Below, in pieces: positions 51,306-61,770 of a stretch of DNA of 64,000 bases. The stretch spans positions 7,400,086-7,464,085 of the forward strand of contig CM059198.1 in assembly GCA_030323885.1 (NCBI GenBank), given 5' to 3'. Source of the DNA: Branchipolynoe longqiensis (lineage: Eukaryota; Annelida; Polychaeta; Phyllodocida; Polynoidae). The position numbers were made by a program, and so were the translations under genes. The notes under the pieces are model-generated. The model had not been told where the DNA came from. It did no database searches and saw only the letters and a list, made by a program, of their open reading frames with translations. How positions within the stretch are numbered: position 1 is the stretch's first letter; every line of letters begins with the position of its first letter.

Positions 51306-51324
51306 CGCAATGCTTCGCATTGCG
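51306..51324. repeat. Terminal palindrome of the gag-only element
   Basis: CGCAATGCTTCGCATTGCG: arms of 8 bp around a three-base centre. The copy at 22939-22956 is CGTAATGCTTGCATTGCG. It is immediately followed by the conserved TTGATTCGAGG. Confidence 0.75.
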
Positions 51325-51335
51325 ACCAATTTGTA

Positions 51336-51424
51336 CATCTTTGTTTAGTCTTCAGTTTAAAGCTCTCGATGGGGCCACATATCAAGTGAGCGGCTCTCTG
51401 ACCAGCCATACCATAGTTAATCTC
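51336..51424. other. Short spacer
   Basis: Flank of the gag-only element; nothing recognised. Confidence 0.4.
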
Positions 51425-51600
51425 TCACGGTTGGAGGGTAGCGCACTAGCCAGTCGCAGACAGGGCAGTCCACTGGGGAACTGCCTCTGGCTAGCCTACT
51501 GCTACCTGTTGCCACCGAAGGGCAAGATAGGTCAGCATTGTCGCTGCCACCACCGTGTGGCGGTGGGGCTCATCATGTGTCGATTACTATATTTATATAT
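51425..51600. repeat. Dispersed repeat D, copy 3
   Basis: CTCTGGCTAGCCTACTGCTACC and GCTGCCACCACCGTGTGGCGG align with 11740-11930 and 18661-18800. Confidence 0.5.
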
Positions 51601-52017
51601 ATCTCCTTCAAGACAGTTGGATGACTGAAGACTAGCTGGATAGCACCACCTAAAACTTAAAAGGCTCCTCCATTTTGTAGGGTCAAACTTCTGGGTGAAT
51701 GAAGGCAGATAGCGAGGTGCTGGTGTCCATGAGTGCACCAGAACCAATGTTTGCTGTTTTGCTACCAGGAGATCTGGTATCCAAGCTGCTCAGTGTACAT
51801 TAACTGCTTGGGCATATACAGATAGCAAGTACAAAGGATGTTTGTTTGTTGTTGTGTGTTGTTGTTGTTTTACGTCCTAGCAACATCAAGGAAGGAGTAC
51901 CAAGGAAGAACAATATACAGACAAGTAGAATCAGGCAAGAGAGAGCCAGTTAAGTGAGAATGTTGCCATATAAAGCAATACTAGAGGTACACACCCAGCA
52001 CATCTAGCACTGAGAGT
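51601..52017. other. Spacer with SINE-A tail scrap
   Basis: 51840-51890 is a minus SINE-A tail (GTTTGTTTGTTGTTGTGTG ... TACGTCCTAGCAACATC). No gene. Confidence 0.55.
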
Positions 52018-52105
52018 ATATTAATTGAAATTAGTATTCCACCGATACCGCAGCCGGAGTATAAAGTGTAATAGTCTCCAGCATATATAATATTTGCATA
52101 AGGTG
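52018..52105 (+). repeat. Dispersed repeat E, copy 1
   Basis: TAATTGAAATTAGTATTCCACCGATAC ... CGGAGTATAAAGTGTAATAG (in pieces) is present inverted at 55074-55170. Confidence 0.65.
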
Positions 52106-52175
52106 TTACGCCCTACAAAATAGTAGACAGTCTAATTGTTTCCTCTGCTCATTATTATTTTATATATAAAATGGC

Positions 52176-52424
52176 CTGGACACCTCATGAGGATGCCATC
52201 AGGCAGGCTACCAAAGCAGATCCTCTATTCTCAACTGTCTTCTGGTTACAGAAAGAGAGGGCGCCCTCGTCTCCGGTTCAAGGATACCATCAAGAGAAAC
52301 CTGAAGCTGAAAGACATTAAGACGGACTAATGGATATCACTCTCCCAGCAGAGAGCTAAATGGAGAGCGGCAGTCAAGTAATGAAAGCAGACTTTGTTGC
52401 ATCGCGACTGACAGCATGATGATG
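52176..52424 (+). mobile_element. LINE-1a 3' end, 5'-truncated (249 bp)
   Basis: Same family as 1457-2497. Near-identical flanks (ATAAAATGGC at 52166-52175, ATAAAAATGGC at 52425-52435) suggest a target duplication. Coding part GHLMRMPSGRLPKQILYSQL and SSGYRKRGRPRLRFKDTIKR, with a stop at 52328 in the usual Trp codon, then the 3' UTR GTTGCATCGCGACTGACAGC and GATGATGAT tail. Confidence 0.85.
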
Positions 52425-52435
52425 ATAAAAATGGC

Positions 52436-52782
52436 ACATCATTGAAATATCTTACTGATTCGTGTTTGAAAGCGAATCATGCAAGTCTAAGTTTCTTATC
52501 AATATTGCTATGCTGTTAAAAACAGCAACTATGCAAAGAAATGCACCCAGGCAATAACTTATAATTAATTAAATTAATTACCAAATTCACATCGGTTATT
52601 CATTTAGTAAATGATGCTAATTATATCCGGATGTTCTATTATATTGGGGGTAGGGGGATGTGGGGGGGGGCTTGAGAGTGTGTGTGTGGGGGGGGGGGCA
52701 TTGATTGAATTAGCTTCCGTTAAGGTCCGGCGTTAAGAGGGCATTGAGGTAGATTTTCACTGGCAATCTATTCGCATTAAGT
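52436..52782. other. No gene; G-runs
   Basis: AT-rich, then G-runs at 52645-52700 (TGTGGGGGGGG, GTGTGTGTGGGGGGGGGGG). Confidence 0.5.
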
Positions 52783-53154
52783 GGCTGTCACACATCACCA
52801 GATTGGGGGAAACGGACAGAAACCAAACTAAGTTTGGTTTGTGTCCGTTCAAGTTTTGAACATCGACAAAACTAGGAACGGATGCCGCCGGACTGACGTC
52901 TATGGTTCTTGTCTGGTTTGAGTTTGTTTTGTCCATTGGCTGCCTGTTTCATGTCTGTTTCATGTCCGTTTCATGTCAGTTTCATGTCCTTTTCATGTCC
53001 GTTTCATGTCCGTTTCATGTCCGTTTCATGTCCATTTCATGGCCGTCTCATGTCCGTTTGTAAACCTGATGTCGCATTTTAATACATTTTGATACTTATC
53101 ACCACCAGACTAGACAATTCTGTCCGTTGCTCAATCCGATGATGTGTTACAGCC
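52783..53154. mobile_element. MITE-6 with 11-bp internal tandem (372 bp)
   Basis: Ends GGCTGTCACACATCACCAG and CGATGATGTGTTACAGCC are inverted, extended inward by AACGGACAG/CTGTCCGTT. The interior has about ten copies of GTCCGTTTCAT (52948-53066). Confidence 0.82.
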
Positions 53155-53224
53155 GCGTTAGAAAATGCTGACAGACCGCTGTGCCAGCACTTGCTGGCAC
53201 TGCACACAAATGAATTAGTCACCG

Positions 53225-53551
53225 GTGTTTGGCATTCACTGCATTATCACCGCAAACTTCATTTTGACAATGTGCAATGCATTCACAATGGAGGGGAGCA
53301 TGTTGGCAATATTAGCTCAGGGGTTCAAAGGTCAGGAAAAGTACCAGCTGTGGCATTACTATAGTAATTGTTCCCGCCCAATAGAAGGAAATGTGAATCC
53401 AAAGGCTATTGTAGGTATGCTGTGTCATGTGTTTGCGAGACCTGACAATATAGGAAAGACATATTTTATTTATCACAATAGCCACATTAGTGTAGTAGTT
53501 CATCATGAGCCCCATAGTGGCGATCTCGACTATGCTGACCCTTGTCAATAA
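53225..53551 (+). CDS. Unrecognised open frame, 108 residues
   Basis: Frame from Met 53225 to a stop at 53549-53551. It begins with a hydrophobic stretch (GIHCIITANFILTMCNAF), then GQEKYQLWHYYSNCSRPIEG and GKTYFIYHNSHISVVVHHEP. Composition is protein-like and not repeat-driven, but I know no homologue and see no promoter, splice site or polyadenylation evidence. It could be accidental. Confidence 0.2.
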   Translation: MFGIHCIITANFILTMCNAFTMEGSMLAILAQGFKGQEKYQLWHYYSNCSRPIEGNVNPKAIVGMLCHVFARPDNIGKTYFIYHNSHISVVVHHEPHSGDLDYADPCQ

Positions 53552-53693
53552 GAAGTATCAACACGGGACAGCACGCTAGTAGGAACAGTCCTGATAGTAT
53601 ACTGTTCCACCCATGGCTAGTGGCTCCCACTAATGGGAGACGTACCTCTACCCAGCCGGCAACTGATAGGTAAACTCACTTTGAATTAGAATG
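53552..53693. other. Short spacer
   Basis: Nothing recognised. Confidence 0.4.
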
Positions 53694-53706
53694 TTATTTT
53701 ACCATA

Positions 53707-54046
53707 TGTTTGTTTGTTGTTGTTTTACGTCCTAACAACATCTACAGTCACATCAGGATGGGTACTGACTTGTGACAATGCGCACTCATGGCTACTTTAT
53801 AGTGCTGTCACACTGGGAAACCAGGTCGCTGGCACCATGACCTGTTATCCCACTCAGTCACATTATCCTGACACTGAGCACACCAGTCATTGACCTGTCC
53901 TAATAATGCCGAGTGCCTGTCTAGGAAGCGACAAGTATACATTTTTAAGTCATTGGTTTGATTCGACCAGGGTTCGAAACCACGACCCCACGATCTACCA
54001 GCAAGGGAGACCGACGCTCTAACTCATTCGGCCATCCCGTCTGATC
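53707..54046 (-). mobile_element. SINE-A, full length, 13-bp target duplication
   Basis: TTATTTTACCATA at 53694-53706 and 54047-54059. Full minus SINE-A (340 bp): tail, TCACATTATCCTGACACTG, GGGTTCGAAACCACG (box B), AACTCATTCGGCCATCCCG (box A). Confidence 0.93.
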
Positions 54047-54059
54047 TTATTTTACCATA

Positions 54060-54682
54060 GAATATGGTTGAGGATTTTTGGTTAGCATTCCCCGAGAAGG
54101 CAATATTGCTGCTTTTACACCTAAATGCCTCTCTCTAAACTAACAATATACAACTAGAAAAGTAGGACAATAATTTGACAGTTTAGCAATAACATCAAGA
54201 TAAGCAATGAGGTAGGAAATTACATGGAATGCATTAAGATATGTCACAGAAATGATATCTTATAAAGATACAGGAGTTACATGAGGTATAAAGTACTTAT
54301 GCAAATATTATTATAGGTTATGGCATCCCCGAGATATATAAGAATACACGTAGGTGTATAGTGTGCGATGCATAATACATAACTAATTAAATCTCATAAG
54401 CTTCTTGTGACACTGTAGGGAACTTCCGGTGGGGTATAATGGGTGTGATGTGATGGAATGCTATGTATTCTTTTATTTAGGGGTGGGAGTGGGGTGTAAA
54501 TATGCTTATTCTGCTGACTAAGTTCTTTAGTCAGCACTGAAGGATTGGTCTTCGAGATAATTTTCAATTTGAGATTATTTATGCAAAATGGTAAATAGAG
54601 TGAGGTATATCAGGTGAGATAACAATAGCTGTTGGTTACACAATTTGTGTCATATAACACAATGTTTTCTGCTAGTTCCCTG
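54060..54682. other. No gene recognised
   Basis: AT-rich spacer with CTGACTAAGTTCTTTAGTCAG (inverted repeat, 54515-54535). Confidence 0.45.
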
Positions 54683-54998
54683 TTTGTTTGTTGTTGGTTT
54701 ACATCCGAGCCAAATCTAAGGTAATATCAGGATGGGTACTGACTTGTGACAGTGCGCACTCATGGTGACTTTATAGTGCTGTGCTGCTGGGAGACCAGGC
54801 TGCCAGCACCATGACCTGATATCCCGCTCAGTCACATTATCCTCAAACTGAGCCAATCACTCCTTGGCCTATGCTAATAATGCGAGTGCCTGGCTAGGAA
54901 GCGACAAGTATAAATTTTAAAGTCATTGGTTTGACTTGACAAGGGTTAGATCTCACAACAGGAGATGGATGCTCAACTCATTCGGTCATCCCGTCTAA
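54683..54998 (-). mobile_element. SINE-A, near full length
   Basis: GTTTGTTTGTTGTTGG tail to CTCATTCGGTCATCCCGTC. The head has lost the box B core (GGGTTAGATCTCACAAC). Confidence 0.9.
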
Positions 54999-55073
54999 CT
55001 AAATTAATGTTTGCTATTTAAAAAAGAATAATGATGGATTTATATTGTGTAGGGTATAATGCATTATGCAGAT

Positions 55074-55170
55074 ATTATATAGGCTGGAGGCTATTACACT
55101 TTAACTGTGTTCAACTGCGTCTGTTTACACTCCGGCTGCGTTATCGGTGGAATACTAATTTCAATTAATA
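55074..55170 (-). repeat. Dispersed repeat E, copy 2
   Basis: Reverse of 52018-52105: GGCTATTACACTTTAACTG and GGTGGAATACTAATTTCAATTAAT (in pieces). Confidence 0.65.
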
Positions 55171-55377
55171 TACTGTCAATGCTAGAGAGCTACCTATAAG
55201 TTCCACAGCAATGTGCCAACTGTAGTGTACTATGACTATATCAATATTAATTGGATTGCTGTGAGAATACAAATGGAATTTAGATTGTGTGCAGAAGCTA
55301 TTTTCTGTATTCATTTGGAAAATGTGATATGTGGGTTTTAAACAAAATTATTTTGCTTTCACTTTTATTCTGAAGCA

Positions 55378-55476
55378 AATGGGATGGCCGAATGAGTAGA
55401 GCGTCCGTCTCCTGTTTTGGGAGACCGGGGGATCCAAACCCATGAGTTTGTGGGTTTGAATCCGGTTGAGTTAAAC
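55378..55476 (+). mobile_element. SINE-A head only
   Basis: GGGATGGCCGAATGAGTAGAGC (box A) and GTGGGTTTGAATCCGGTTGAG (box B), then the sequence changes abruptly to a CA/AC array. Confidence 0.8.
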
Positions 55477-55682
55477 CAAACAAAAAAACCCCACCAAAAA
55501 AACAAACCCACAAAAACAAAACACCCCCCACACACAACCCAACACCACAAACCCCCAAAACCAACAACAAAAACAACAACAAACACACACACAACCAAAA
55601 ACCACCCCAACAACACACCAAACACCACAAAACACAACAAACAAAACCCACCAAAACCCACCAAAAAAAAACCAACCAACAC
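55477..55682. repeat. CA-rich low-complexity array
   Basis: ACCAAAAAAC/CACACAACCC-type sequence with no T over about 200 bp, starting directly at a SINE-A head. Confidence 0.9.
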
Positions 55683-55683
55683 C

Positions 55684-55745
55684 CCCAAGGTCCGACGTGG
55701 GACAATGACCTTAACTGATGCCTGTGTGGAGGGACAGTGACCCAG
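55684..55745 (-). repeat. Dispersed repeat I, copy 1
   Basis: GGTCCGACGTGGGACAATGACC ... TGGAGGGACAGTGACC (in pieces) is present inverted at 58918-58985. Confidence 0.6.
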
Positions 55746-55759
55746 TGCATGCTTGAGGA

Positions 55760-58250
55760 TGGTGTCGAGTCTAAAAGATTGTTATTTTTATATTTTTTAT
55801 ATTTTTTATTGAGGCTGTATTTATTCTGTCCATAGCATGTAAGCCTGAGTACCCAGGCTTGTTTTCAATGCTGGCCAGCTGTAGTGTTGGTGTTGTCTTA
55901 CCAAACAGTAGCTGCTGATAAGTTATTTGATTGTCTGCATTTCAGTAGCAGATAGATAGTATGTTGGTACGTTTAGTAGCCTATGTTAGTTTTGTTGGGC
56001 CCTCTTGGCATTGTATTTTTGTTCTATTCTTATTACTATGTTAGTTGTTTTCTTAAGGTTCTATGTTAGTGTTTTGGGGTTTTCTTGGGAAGAGTTTTCC
56101 GCTTTTTTCTACTTAATTCTATACTAGCCTATTTTATTGACATGTCCATAGGCTTGTACGTAATAGGTGGTTGAGTTATGTTTGTTTGAAATTGATTTGA
56201 TTTATATTGTTGTTGGATATGTTATCTGGCTTTTATATTTCCGGTTATTCCGCCCTGGGCTGTCCAGTTGGTGGGCCGTGACATATCACCTTCCCCCTTG
56301 TGGTGCAGTTCAGTTCGGTTTCCCAGTTTTTATTTTGCACAGATATTTTTTGTTTACGTTTTTAGGTCAGGGATTTGTCTTTCTTTCACCCTTTGCGCAT
56401 TCCATGCCTTGGCGGCCATTTCCAGTGTGCTCCTTTCATGGGCTTTGATCTGGCTTCTGGTCTGTCTTAGTAGTGGTGCCTTGCTTGCTCTGGTGTCCCT
56501 TAGTGGTTGGGTTAGACGCTTAATGTCTTGGCTATATCCATATGCTAATGGTTTTATGTGGATTATCCTTCTGTTTTCTAGTAGCTTTACTTTAGTTCTT
56601 TAGTGTAGGTCATAAGTGGGGTGTAGTTTGTCTACTTTCAGGCATATTTTCAGGGCCTTATTTTGTAGTATCTGCTCTTTTTTAGCACCCATGTAGATTA
56701 CATCCCCATAGTCAAAGTAGGCGAGTACCATGCCTTTGAAGATTTTTATTGACATATCTTGTGTCATATAGTTTCTTAGTTTAGCAAATAGCCATAGTTT
56801 GTGATTTACTTTTTGTATGATTTTTGTTAAACACAGATTGTAGTTTAGCTGGCTATCCAGTTCTAGGCCTAGGTATTTGTAGTGATTTACACTTTCCAGT
56901 GTTTGGTTTCCTAGTGTGCATTGTAGGTTTCTTCCTGTGATTGCTGTATGTGAGAAGAGTACTGTTTTAGATGTATTTGCATTGATGGTTATTTTATTGG
57001 ATTCACACCAGCTGTCCAGTTTTAGCAGGAGGTTGTTCAGTTTGGTTGCTACCTCCTCTACTGTGCTTCCTTCTGCATATATGACAGTGTCATCCGCATA
57101 TAGCTGGAGACATTCTGTCTCCAGCCATTTTTCTAGGTCATTTATGTATAGTATAAATAGTAGTGGTCCCAGGACTGATCCTTGGGGTACACCACAGGTG
57201 ATAGTTTGTTGGTCTGAGAGTGTACCATTTACTTTAGTTTTTTGCTGCCTGTTGTTTAGGTAGCATTTTATCCAGTTTATTGATTTGGATTTAATGCCCA
57301 TGTTGTTTAATTTTCTTATTAATATGCTGTGGTCTACAGTGTCAAAGGCTTTGCTGAAGTCGATGAACGCTGCTCCAACTAATTTCTTTTGGTTCAATGA
57401 TGCCAGCACATCACTTGTTAGGTTTGCTATTGTTTTTGATGTGGAGTGGAGTTTTCTGAAACCTCCTTGCCTCTTGTTTAGTATATTGGTTTTTTCCAGG
57501 TGCGCATTTATGTGCCTGTGGAATATTTTTTCAATTAGCTTGCCTGGTGTTTGCAAGATTGATATTGGTCTGTAGTTCCCCATGTTTTGTTTGTCACCAC
57601 TTTTGTATATGGGGGTGATGGTTGCCATCTTCCATGCTGTGATGAAGTGTCCCTGCTCAAATGACATGTTGAACAGGTCGACAATGGTATCTGGGATGGC
57701 TTGGAGTGCCTCTTTTAGTATTTTTGTGGGGATTCCATCTATTCCACTTGGTTTGTTTTCATCTATGTCATATATTAGCTGTGTTAGTTCTTTTAGGTCA
57801 GTTTTGCTGGTGGGGATTTCATCCTGGATATTTTCTGACTTGTTTTCCCAGATTCTTGTGAATTTCTTTGATAACCTTTGTCCTACCGTGGCAAAGTGTT
57901 ATTTCGTTTGTTTGCTGCATCACTATCTGTGTGCGTATTTCCATCCTTATCCTGGAAGCTTTTCCGTTCTTCTATCTTATTTTTGGGGAATAGTAAGCTT
58001 ACATATTTCCAGAACTTATTTGCGTTGCTTCCCCAGTCCTTGTCTTGTTTTATTATTTATTTCTTTTGTGTTGCCTTTACTGCATTGAGGGAGTTGTTTC
58101 TGGCAGTACTATAGGCCCTTTTATCCTCTGGGTCTTTAGTATGTTTCACTTTGTCACCTAGCCTTCGTTTTGTTGCAATATGCATTAACAGTTCCCTGTC
58201 TACCCACGGGTCTTGGTTATTTATTGATTTCTCTCCAGCCACACGATGTG
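55760..58250 (-). mobile_element. CR1/L2-like LINE, 5'-truncated
   Basis: Minus strand: ORF2 remnant from about 58242 to 56354 followed by a possible 3' UTR to about 55760 (T-rich on plus, that is, A-rich on minus, at 55785-55810). The endonuclease and ORF1 are absent. The 3' border is approximate. Confidence 0.7.
56354..58242 (-). pseudogene. Reverse transcriptase of CR1/L2-like LINE
   Basis: Reading on minus, a first frame (58242-58057) gives PWVDRELLMHIATKRRLGDK, the pre-RT linker, ending in a stop. Then comes NANKFWKYVSLLFPKN, a frameshift near 57895, FATVGQRLSKKFTRIW and KPSGIDGIPTKIL. The main open frame (57667-56600) has GDKQNMGNYRPISIL, motif A AAFIDFSKAFDTVDH, motif B GVPQGSVLGPLLFILYIN, motif C LQLYADDTVIY with both catalytic Asp residues, and the thumb SVNHYKYLGLELDSQLNYN. 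A stop near 56600 (YDLH) is followed in frame by HIKPLAYGYSQDIKRL, then to the natural stop at 56354. The catalytic core is intact, but one early stop, one frameshift and one late stop make the gene dead. Clade by motif style only. Confidence 0.85.
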
Positions 58251-58259
58251 GTGGATATT

Positions 58260-58917
58260 TTCACATCTACTCATTTGCGATCAAAACTCCATACTAATAT
58301 ATTTTGGGGAGAGGATTTTAATAACACTCCAAATTTGGTATATCTTCTAAACTCACACCTTCCAACTTTTGTTTTCTTACTCTTCTGTACATTGCAGAAT
58401 AAAATCCATCCATCACATAATTTCTGAGAACGTTTTTGCATCTTTTGAAAGTTCTTATCTGTATGAAAAGATAAGGAGTAGAAAAAACCATTGATTATTA
58501 ATGTTAATGATATTCGAAAACGACTGATGCTTAGCAACAGCAGGGAAAGGCAAAAATTTTTGAATTCCAAAAGCAAAGTTAACAAAGTAAAAAGAAATAC
58601 TTCCCTTTCTTTAGTAGATTTGTTCTTTTCCACACTGTGTATGATGACGAATGATGAATCGCGATTGCTTATAATCGTATATGTTTACACTGAATTATGA
58701 GGAAGAGTGATTCACTTTCGCATTGCCGAGAATGCTCGAGATTGATTGGATTTAAGGAAATGGAGTTATAAAAATGATATATTTATTTATTTAACATATA
58801 TATAATCTTATTATATTTCAATTTACAAGATATAATAAAATGTCTATAACAAAGATTCGAGATAATAAAAATAATCGCAAAGATAGATTCCTAAAAATAT
58901 GTGAACAGTTGAGATGT
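58260..58917. other. No gene recognised
   Basis: AT-rich spacer without an assignable repeat. Confidence 0.4.
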
Positions 58918-58985
58918 GGGTCATTTAAGGTCACTCTCCCTCCACGCAGGGGTCAGTTAAGGTCATTGTCCCGCATCGGACCTCT
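58918..58985 (+). repeat. Dispersed repeat I, copy 2
   Basis: GGTCACTCTCCCTCCACGCAG then GTTAAGGTCATTGTCCCGC; inverse of 55684-55745. Confidence 0.6.
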
Positions 58986-58989
58986 GACG

Positions 58990-59379
58990 TGGGGCGATTA
59001 TGTAATATGGACCCATATCGGTCCTCTCTATACTACTGTCCAGAGAATGAGCAGAGTAAGAAAACATTTACTTTCTTAAACCCATATGTGTCCTCTTGTT
59101 GTCGGTTGAGATGATCCTCCTCGCTTCCGCCTGATTTCATTAAGAATCAAGGAAGGAGGGAGAAAAAGGAAACCCGCACAAAAAAGGTTTGTCACCTCAT
59201 GGAAATTAACCCCGAATGTGGTTCAAAGAAGCCACGCGGGGATATCGTGTCCACGTGATCATTTTCACACACCTGTGGCTTATTGAGGTCTTAATCTCTA
59301 GAACTATGGCGATGGCTACTGATCTGCGATGGGTTTCTAGTGCTGCCACTTTAAGGTACCATTGAAGGCTGACATTGAG
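58990..59379. other. No gene recognised
   Basis: Spacer. CCCGAATGTGG and CCACGCGGGG near 59210-59240 could pair weakly. Confidence 0.35.
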
Positions 59380-59856
59380 TTCTCAGGCAAGGAGGGACGT
59401 AAACAGGTCGGCGTGAATAGATAGGGTGATTGTATCAGGGAGCCGAGGTAGTGTAATGGTTAGCATGTTAGCCCTGGAATGGCAAGAATTGTGGGTTCGA
59501 ATCGTGCTATAGACACAGCAGGATTAAAAAAAGTAATTTACATTTTCATCACTCCACCCCTGAGACTGGTTGCCGTGACTAGGATCTGATCCAAGTCACG
59601 TGATGTTGTGTGCTTGTTGAATCTATGTTGTGTATGTATGTGTAAGTGCATTGCCTGTATGTATGTAGGTGTAATCATTAAATAGCTTAGGGATTTAAAT
59701 TATTTAAAAGACTTACAATTCTAGGAGCATGAGTGTAATAGTCTGCACTGATCTCTCAGGCAAGGAGGCACTTAGAGTGATATGCATAGATAGGGTGATC
59801 ACATCAAGAAGTCATGGTAGTGTAGTAGTTAGCATGGAATGGCAAGAAGTGTGGGT
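59380..59856 (+). mobile_element. SINE-B, one full and one partial unit head-to-tail
   Basis: Leader TTCTCAGGCAAGGAGGGACG, head TAGTGTAATGGTTAGCATG (box A) and GTGGGTTCGAATCGTGC (box B), body GTATGTATGTGTAAGTGCATT. A second leader (GTAATAGTCTGCACTGATCTC) and a second head, shortened by about 20 bp (GTGTAGTAGTTAGCATGG, GTGGGTTCCAGTCCCACTC), fuse into a SINE-A2. Confidence 0.82.
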
Positions 59857-60050
59857 TCCAGTCCCACTCAGTCACATTATACGGACACTGAACAAACCAA
59901 TTCTCGCCCCATCCTATTAATGTGGATTGTCCCACTTGGAACCAACAAGTATCAATTTTGTAAGTCATTGGTTTGACTCGACTGGCCATCGAAATCCCTA
60001 TCTCCCGTGCAGGAGGTCTGCGCTCTACTGATTCGGCCACCGCTGGCGGT
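59857..60050 (-). mobile_element. SINE-A2 head and linker
   Basis: CCCACTCAGTCACATTATACGG, GTCATTGGTTTGACTCGAC, head (minus) GGTGGCCGAATCAGTAGAGC with decayed box B (GGGATTTCGATGGCC). Confidence 0.82.
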
Positions 60051-60059
60051 TTTATGGAG

Positions 60060-60529
60060 ACAACAGATATATATATATTTTTGATGTATAAGGTATTATC
60101 CCAGTATAAAGGGTTATGTATTGTACAGATTAGTATACCTCCACATCCACCTACACCTCAATGTTCATGACTGTAGATTCTCTTATATATGTGCTCTATA
60201 ATCTATTATGGGAATATAAACAAGGACACTATCTATCTTCAGTTCCCTATGTAATCGTATATTCACTGAATCCTATCGAACTGACTCTGTGTAGTACAGC
60301 ATGAGCCACACTGGCGCCACCTGTGAGGAGCTCTAAGCATGGTATGCCAGCTGCGTCTGGTCGTTATTGCCTATGGAACTGTCGGGACTGTCAAATTTCA
60401 ACTGTAGGTGGGCATTTAATATATTTTCGCCAGAGAATATATATCTTCTTCTAAACCACGTCAGTCTTATTGTTGTTCTGTTTATCTGGGGCCAACTGTT
60501 TATATATATATGTGTGTGTGTATGTAATC
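60060..60529. other. No gene recognised
   Basis: (TA)n near 60066-60077 and TATATATATATGTGTGTGTG at 60500-60520. Confidence 0.5.
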
Positions 60530-60785
60530 CTCCATGAGGATGTCATCAGACAGGCTACCAAAGCAGATCCTCTATTCTCAACTGTCTTCTGGTTACAGAA
60601 AGAGAGGGCGCCCTCGTCTCTGGTTCAAGGATACCATCAAGAGAAACCTAAAGCTGAGAGACATTAAGACCAACTCATGGACGCAACTCTCACAGCAGAG
60701 AGCTAAATGGAGAGCGGCAGTCAAGTAATGAAAGCGGTGTTTGTTGCATCGCGACCGACAGCATTATGATGATGAGATGATGATA
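60530..60785 (+). mobile_element. LINE-1a 3' end, 5'-truncated
   Basis: Coding remnant 60534-60728 (MRMSSDRLPKQILYSQLSSG ... QLSQQRAKWRAAVK), without internal stops, then the 3' UTR GTTGCATCGCGACCGACAGC and an irregular ATGATG tail. It is nearly identical to 1457-1730 in reverse, so a young family. Confidence 0.88.
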
Positions 60786-60960
60786 TAAACCTCCGGCGTG
60801 GCTGACACTAGTCAACATCTGGTGGAGGTGAGGAGGCTGCAGATGGCGCCACCAGTACAGTGTTGGGTCTTACAGAATATAACAATATTGATAATAATTC
60901 CCTTAAATGTCTTTATACTCGCATAATTTGTCATACATCACATATATATTTGTCAACAAT
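60781..60960. repeat. Dispersed repeat J, uninterrupted copy
   Basis: Matches 17985-18136 plus 18483-18530 and provides the empty site for the SINE-A at 18137-18482 (TAATAATTCCCTTAAATGTC). Confidence 0.75.
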
Positions 60961-61411
60961 ATTGCTTTTATTCTCGATACCAGTCAGCAATTAAGCATAG
61001 CCGAAGACGCTGCTGAAAAGTGATCAATCATTAAAGAAATATGCATTAATAATTACCATGTAACCATGAAAACACATTACATCACTTTAAAGTGCAATAT
61101 CGATGTTGGCTAGAAGTGTATATCCGGGAATCAATGAGGGTGTTAATGTGGTGGTGAAATGATAGGTGGCGCTGTGAATGGCTTAATAATGATACGCATC
61201 AACCAGAATCACCTAATTGAGCTCCCCTCCAGGATCTGAGGTGTAATCCCGAATTTAGGAGCTTTCATGAATGTTCAGACACCTTCCGTGGAGCATAGAC
61301 TTTCAAAGCCGAGTCTTGATGGATTCATCTTTTATTCTGTGAGATTAAAGCCTAAGCTGTCTGGGACGAAAGACTAAAGTGAAAATTCAACACATAATGC
61401 TAAACCACACC
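60961..61411. other. No gene recognised
   Basis: Spacer of mixed composition. Confidence 0.4.
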
Positions 61412-61770
61412 TTAAAGCTGCGCGGTCCGATGAAAAGATCAAATTTCTAAAAACCAGAACAATTATCTAGATTTGACCCTACATATCTAACTTAGATACT
61501 GATGCACTTATTAAGCATTTGTAGCCACATAGAAGGGACTACTGAGGCAATTTAATAGAAACCTGTTCCTGCAGAAAGCCTATGGTGTCAGAGTTTTGGC
61601 GTGCATGTCAACATTAATTTGGCATGTTTGCATTTCAAACATCTCAAAAGCTCCGCCATTTAAAATTAAAGTTACTTAAAACTAAGGTAAGGTAGATTCC
61701 AACGACCAGCCTAATTTAGTTATCTCAGAAAATAACAGAAGCTCAAAATCATCAGACTATGGAACTTTAA
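61412..61770. mobile_element. MITE-1, complete copy, opposite orientation
   Basis: Ends TTAAAGCTGCGCGGTCCGATG (in pieces) and CATCAGACTATGGAACTTTAA. The interior is the reverse of 3681-4042 (GCCTATGGTGTCAGAGTTTTGG). Confidence 0.85.

Larger units (their letters stand above)
48940..51335 (-). mobile_element. GC-rich gag-only retroelement
   Basis: Minus strand. The 5' end carries a 19-bp palindrome (51306-51324) and TTGATTCGAGGAGAGG. It is followed by a C-rich leader, a TATA box (51084-51099), a Gag-like ORF from 50978, further GC-rich open sequence to about 49350, a short AT-richer 3' region and a polyadenylation-type GAATAAACGCC near 49028. No reverse transcriptase, RNase H, integrase or tyrosine recombinase is visible. 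A second 5' end is at 22935-23194. I read it as a non-autonomous, gag-retaining element; exact termini are uncertain. Confidence 0.6.

Noticed and set aside
52948..53066. 11-bp GTTTCATGTCC tandem as a regulatory array
   Set aside because: It lies inside MITE-6 between its inverted ends and is best explained as internal repeat growth.
55298..55750. Minus-strand hydrophobic frame (Gly/Val/Phe-rich) as a membrane protein
   Set aside because: Translation of a T-free CA-rich array attached to a SINE head.
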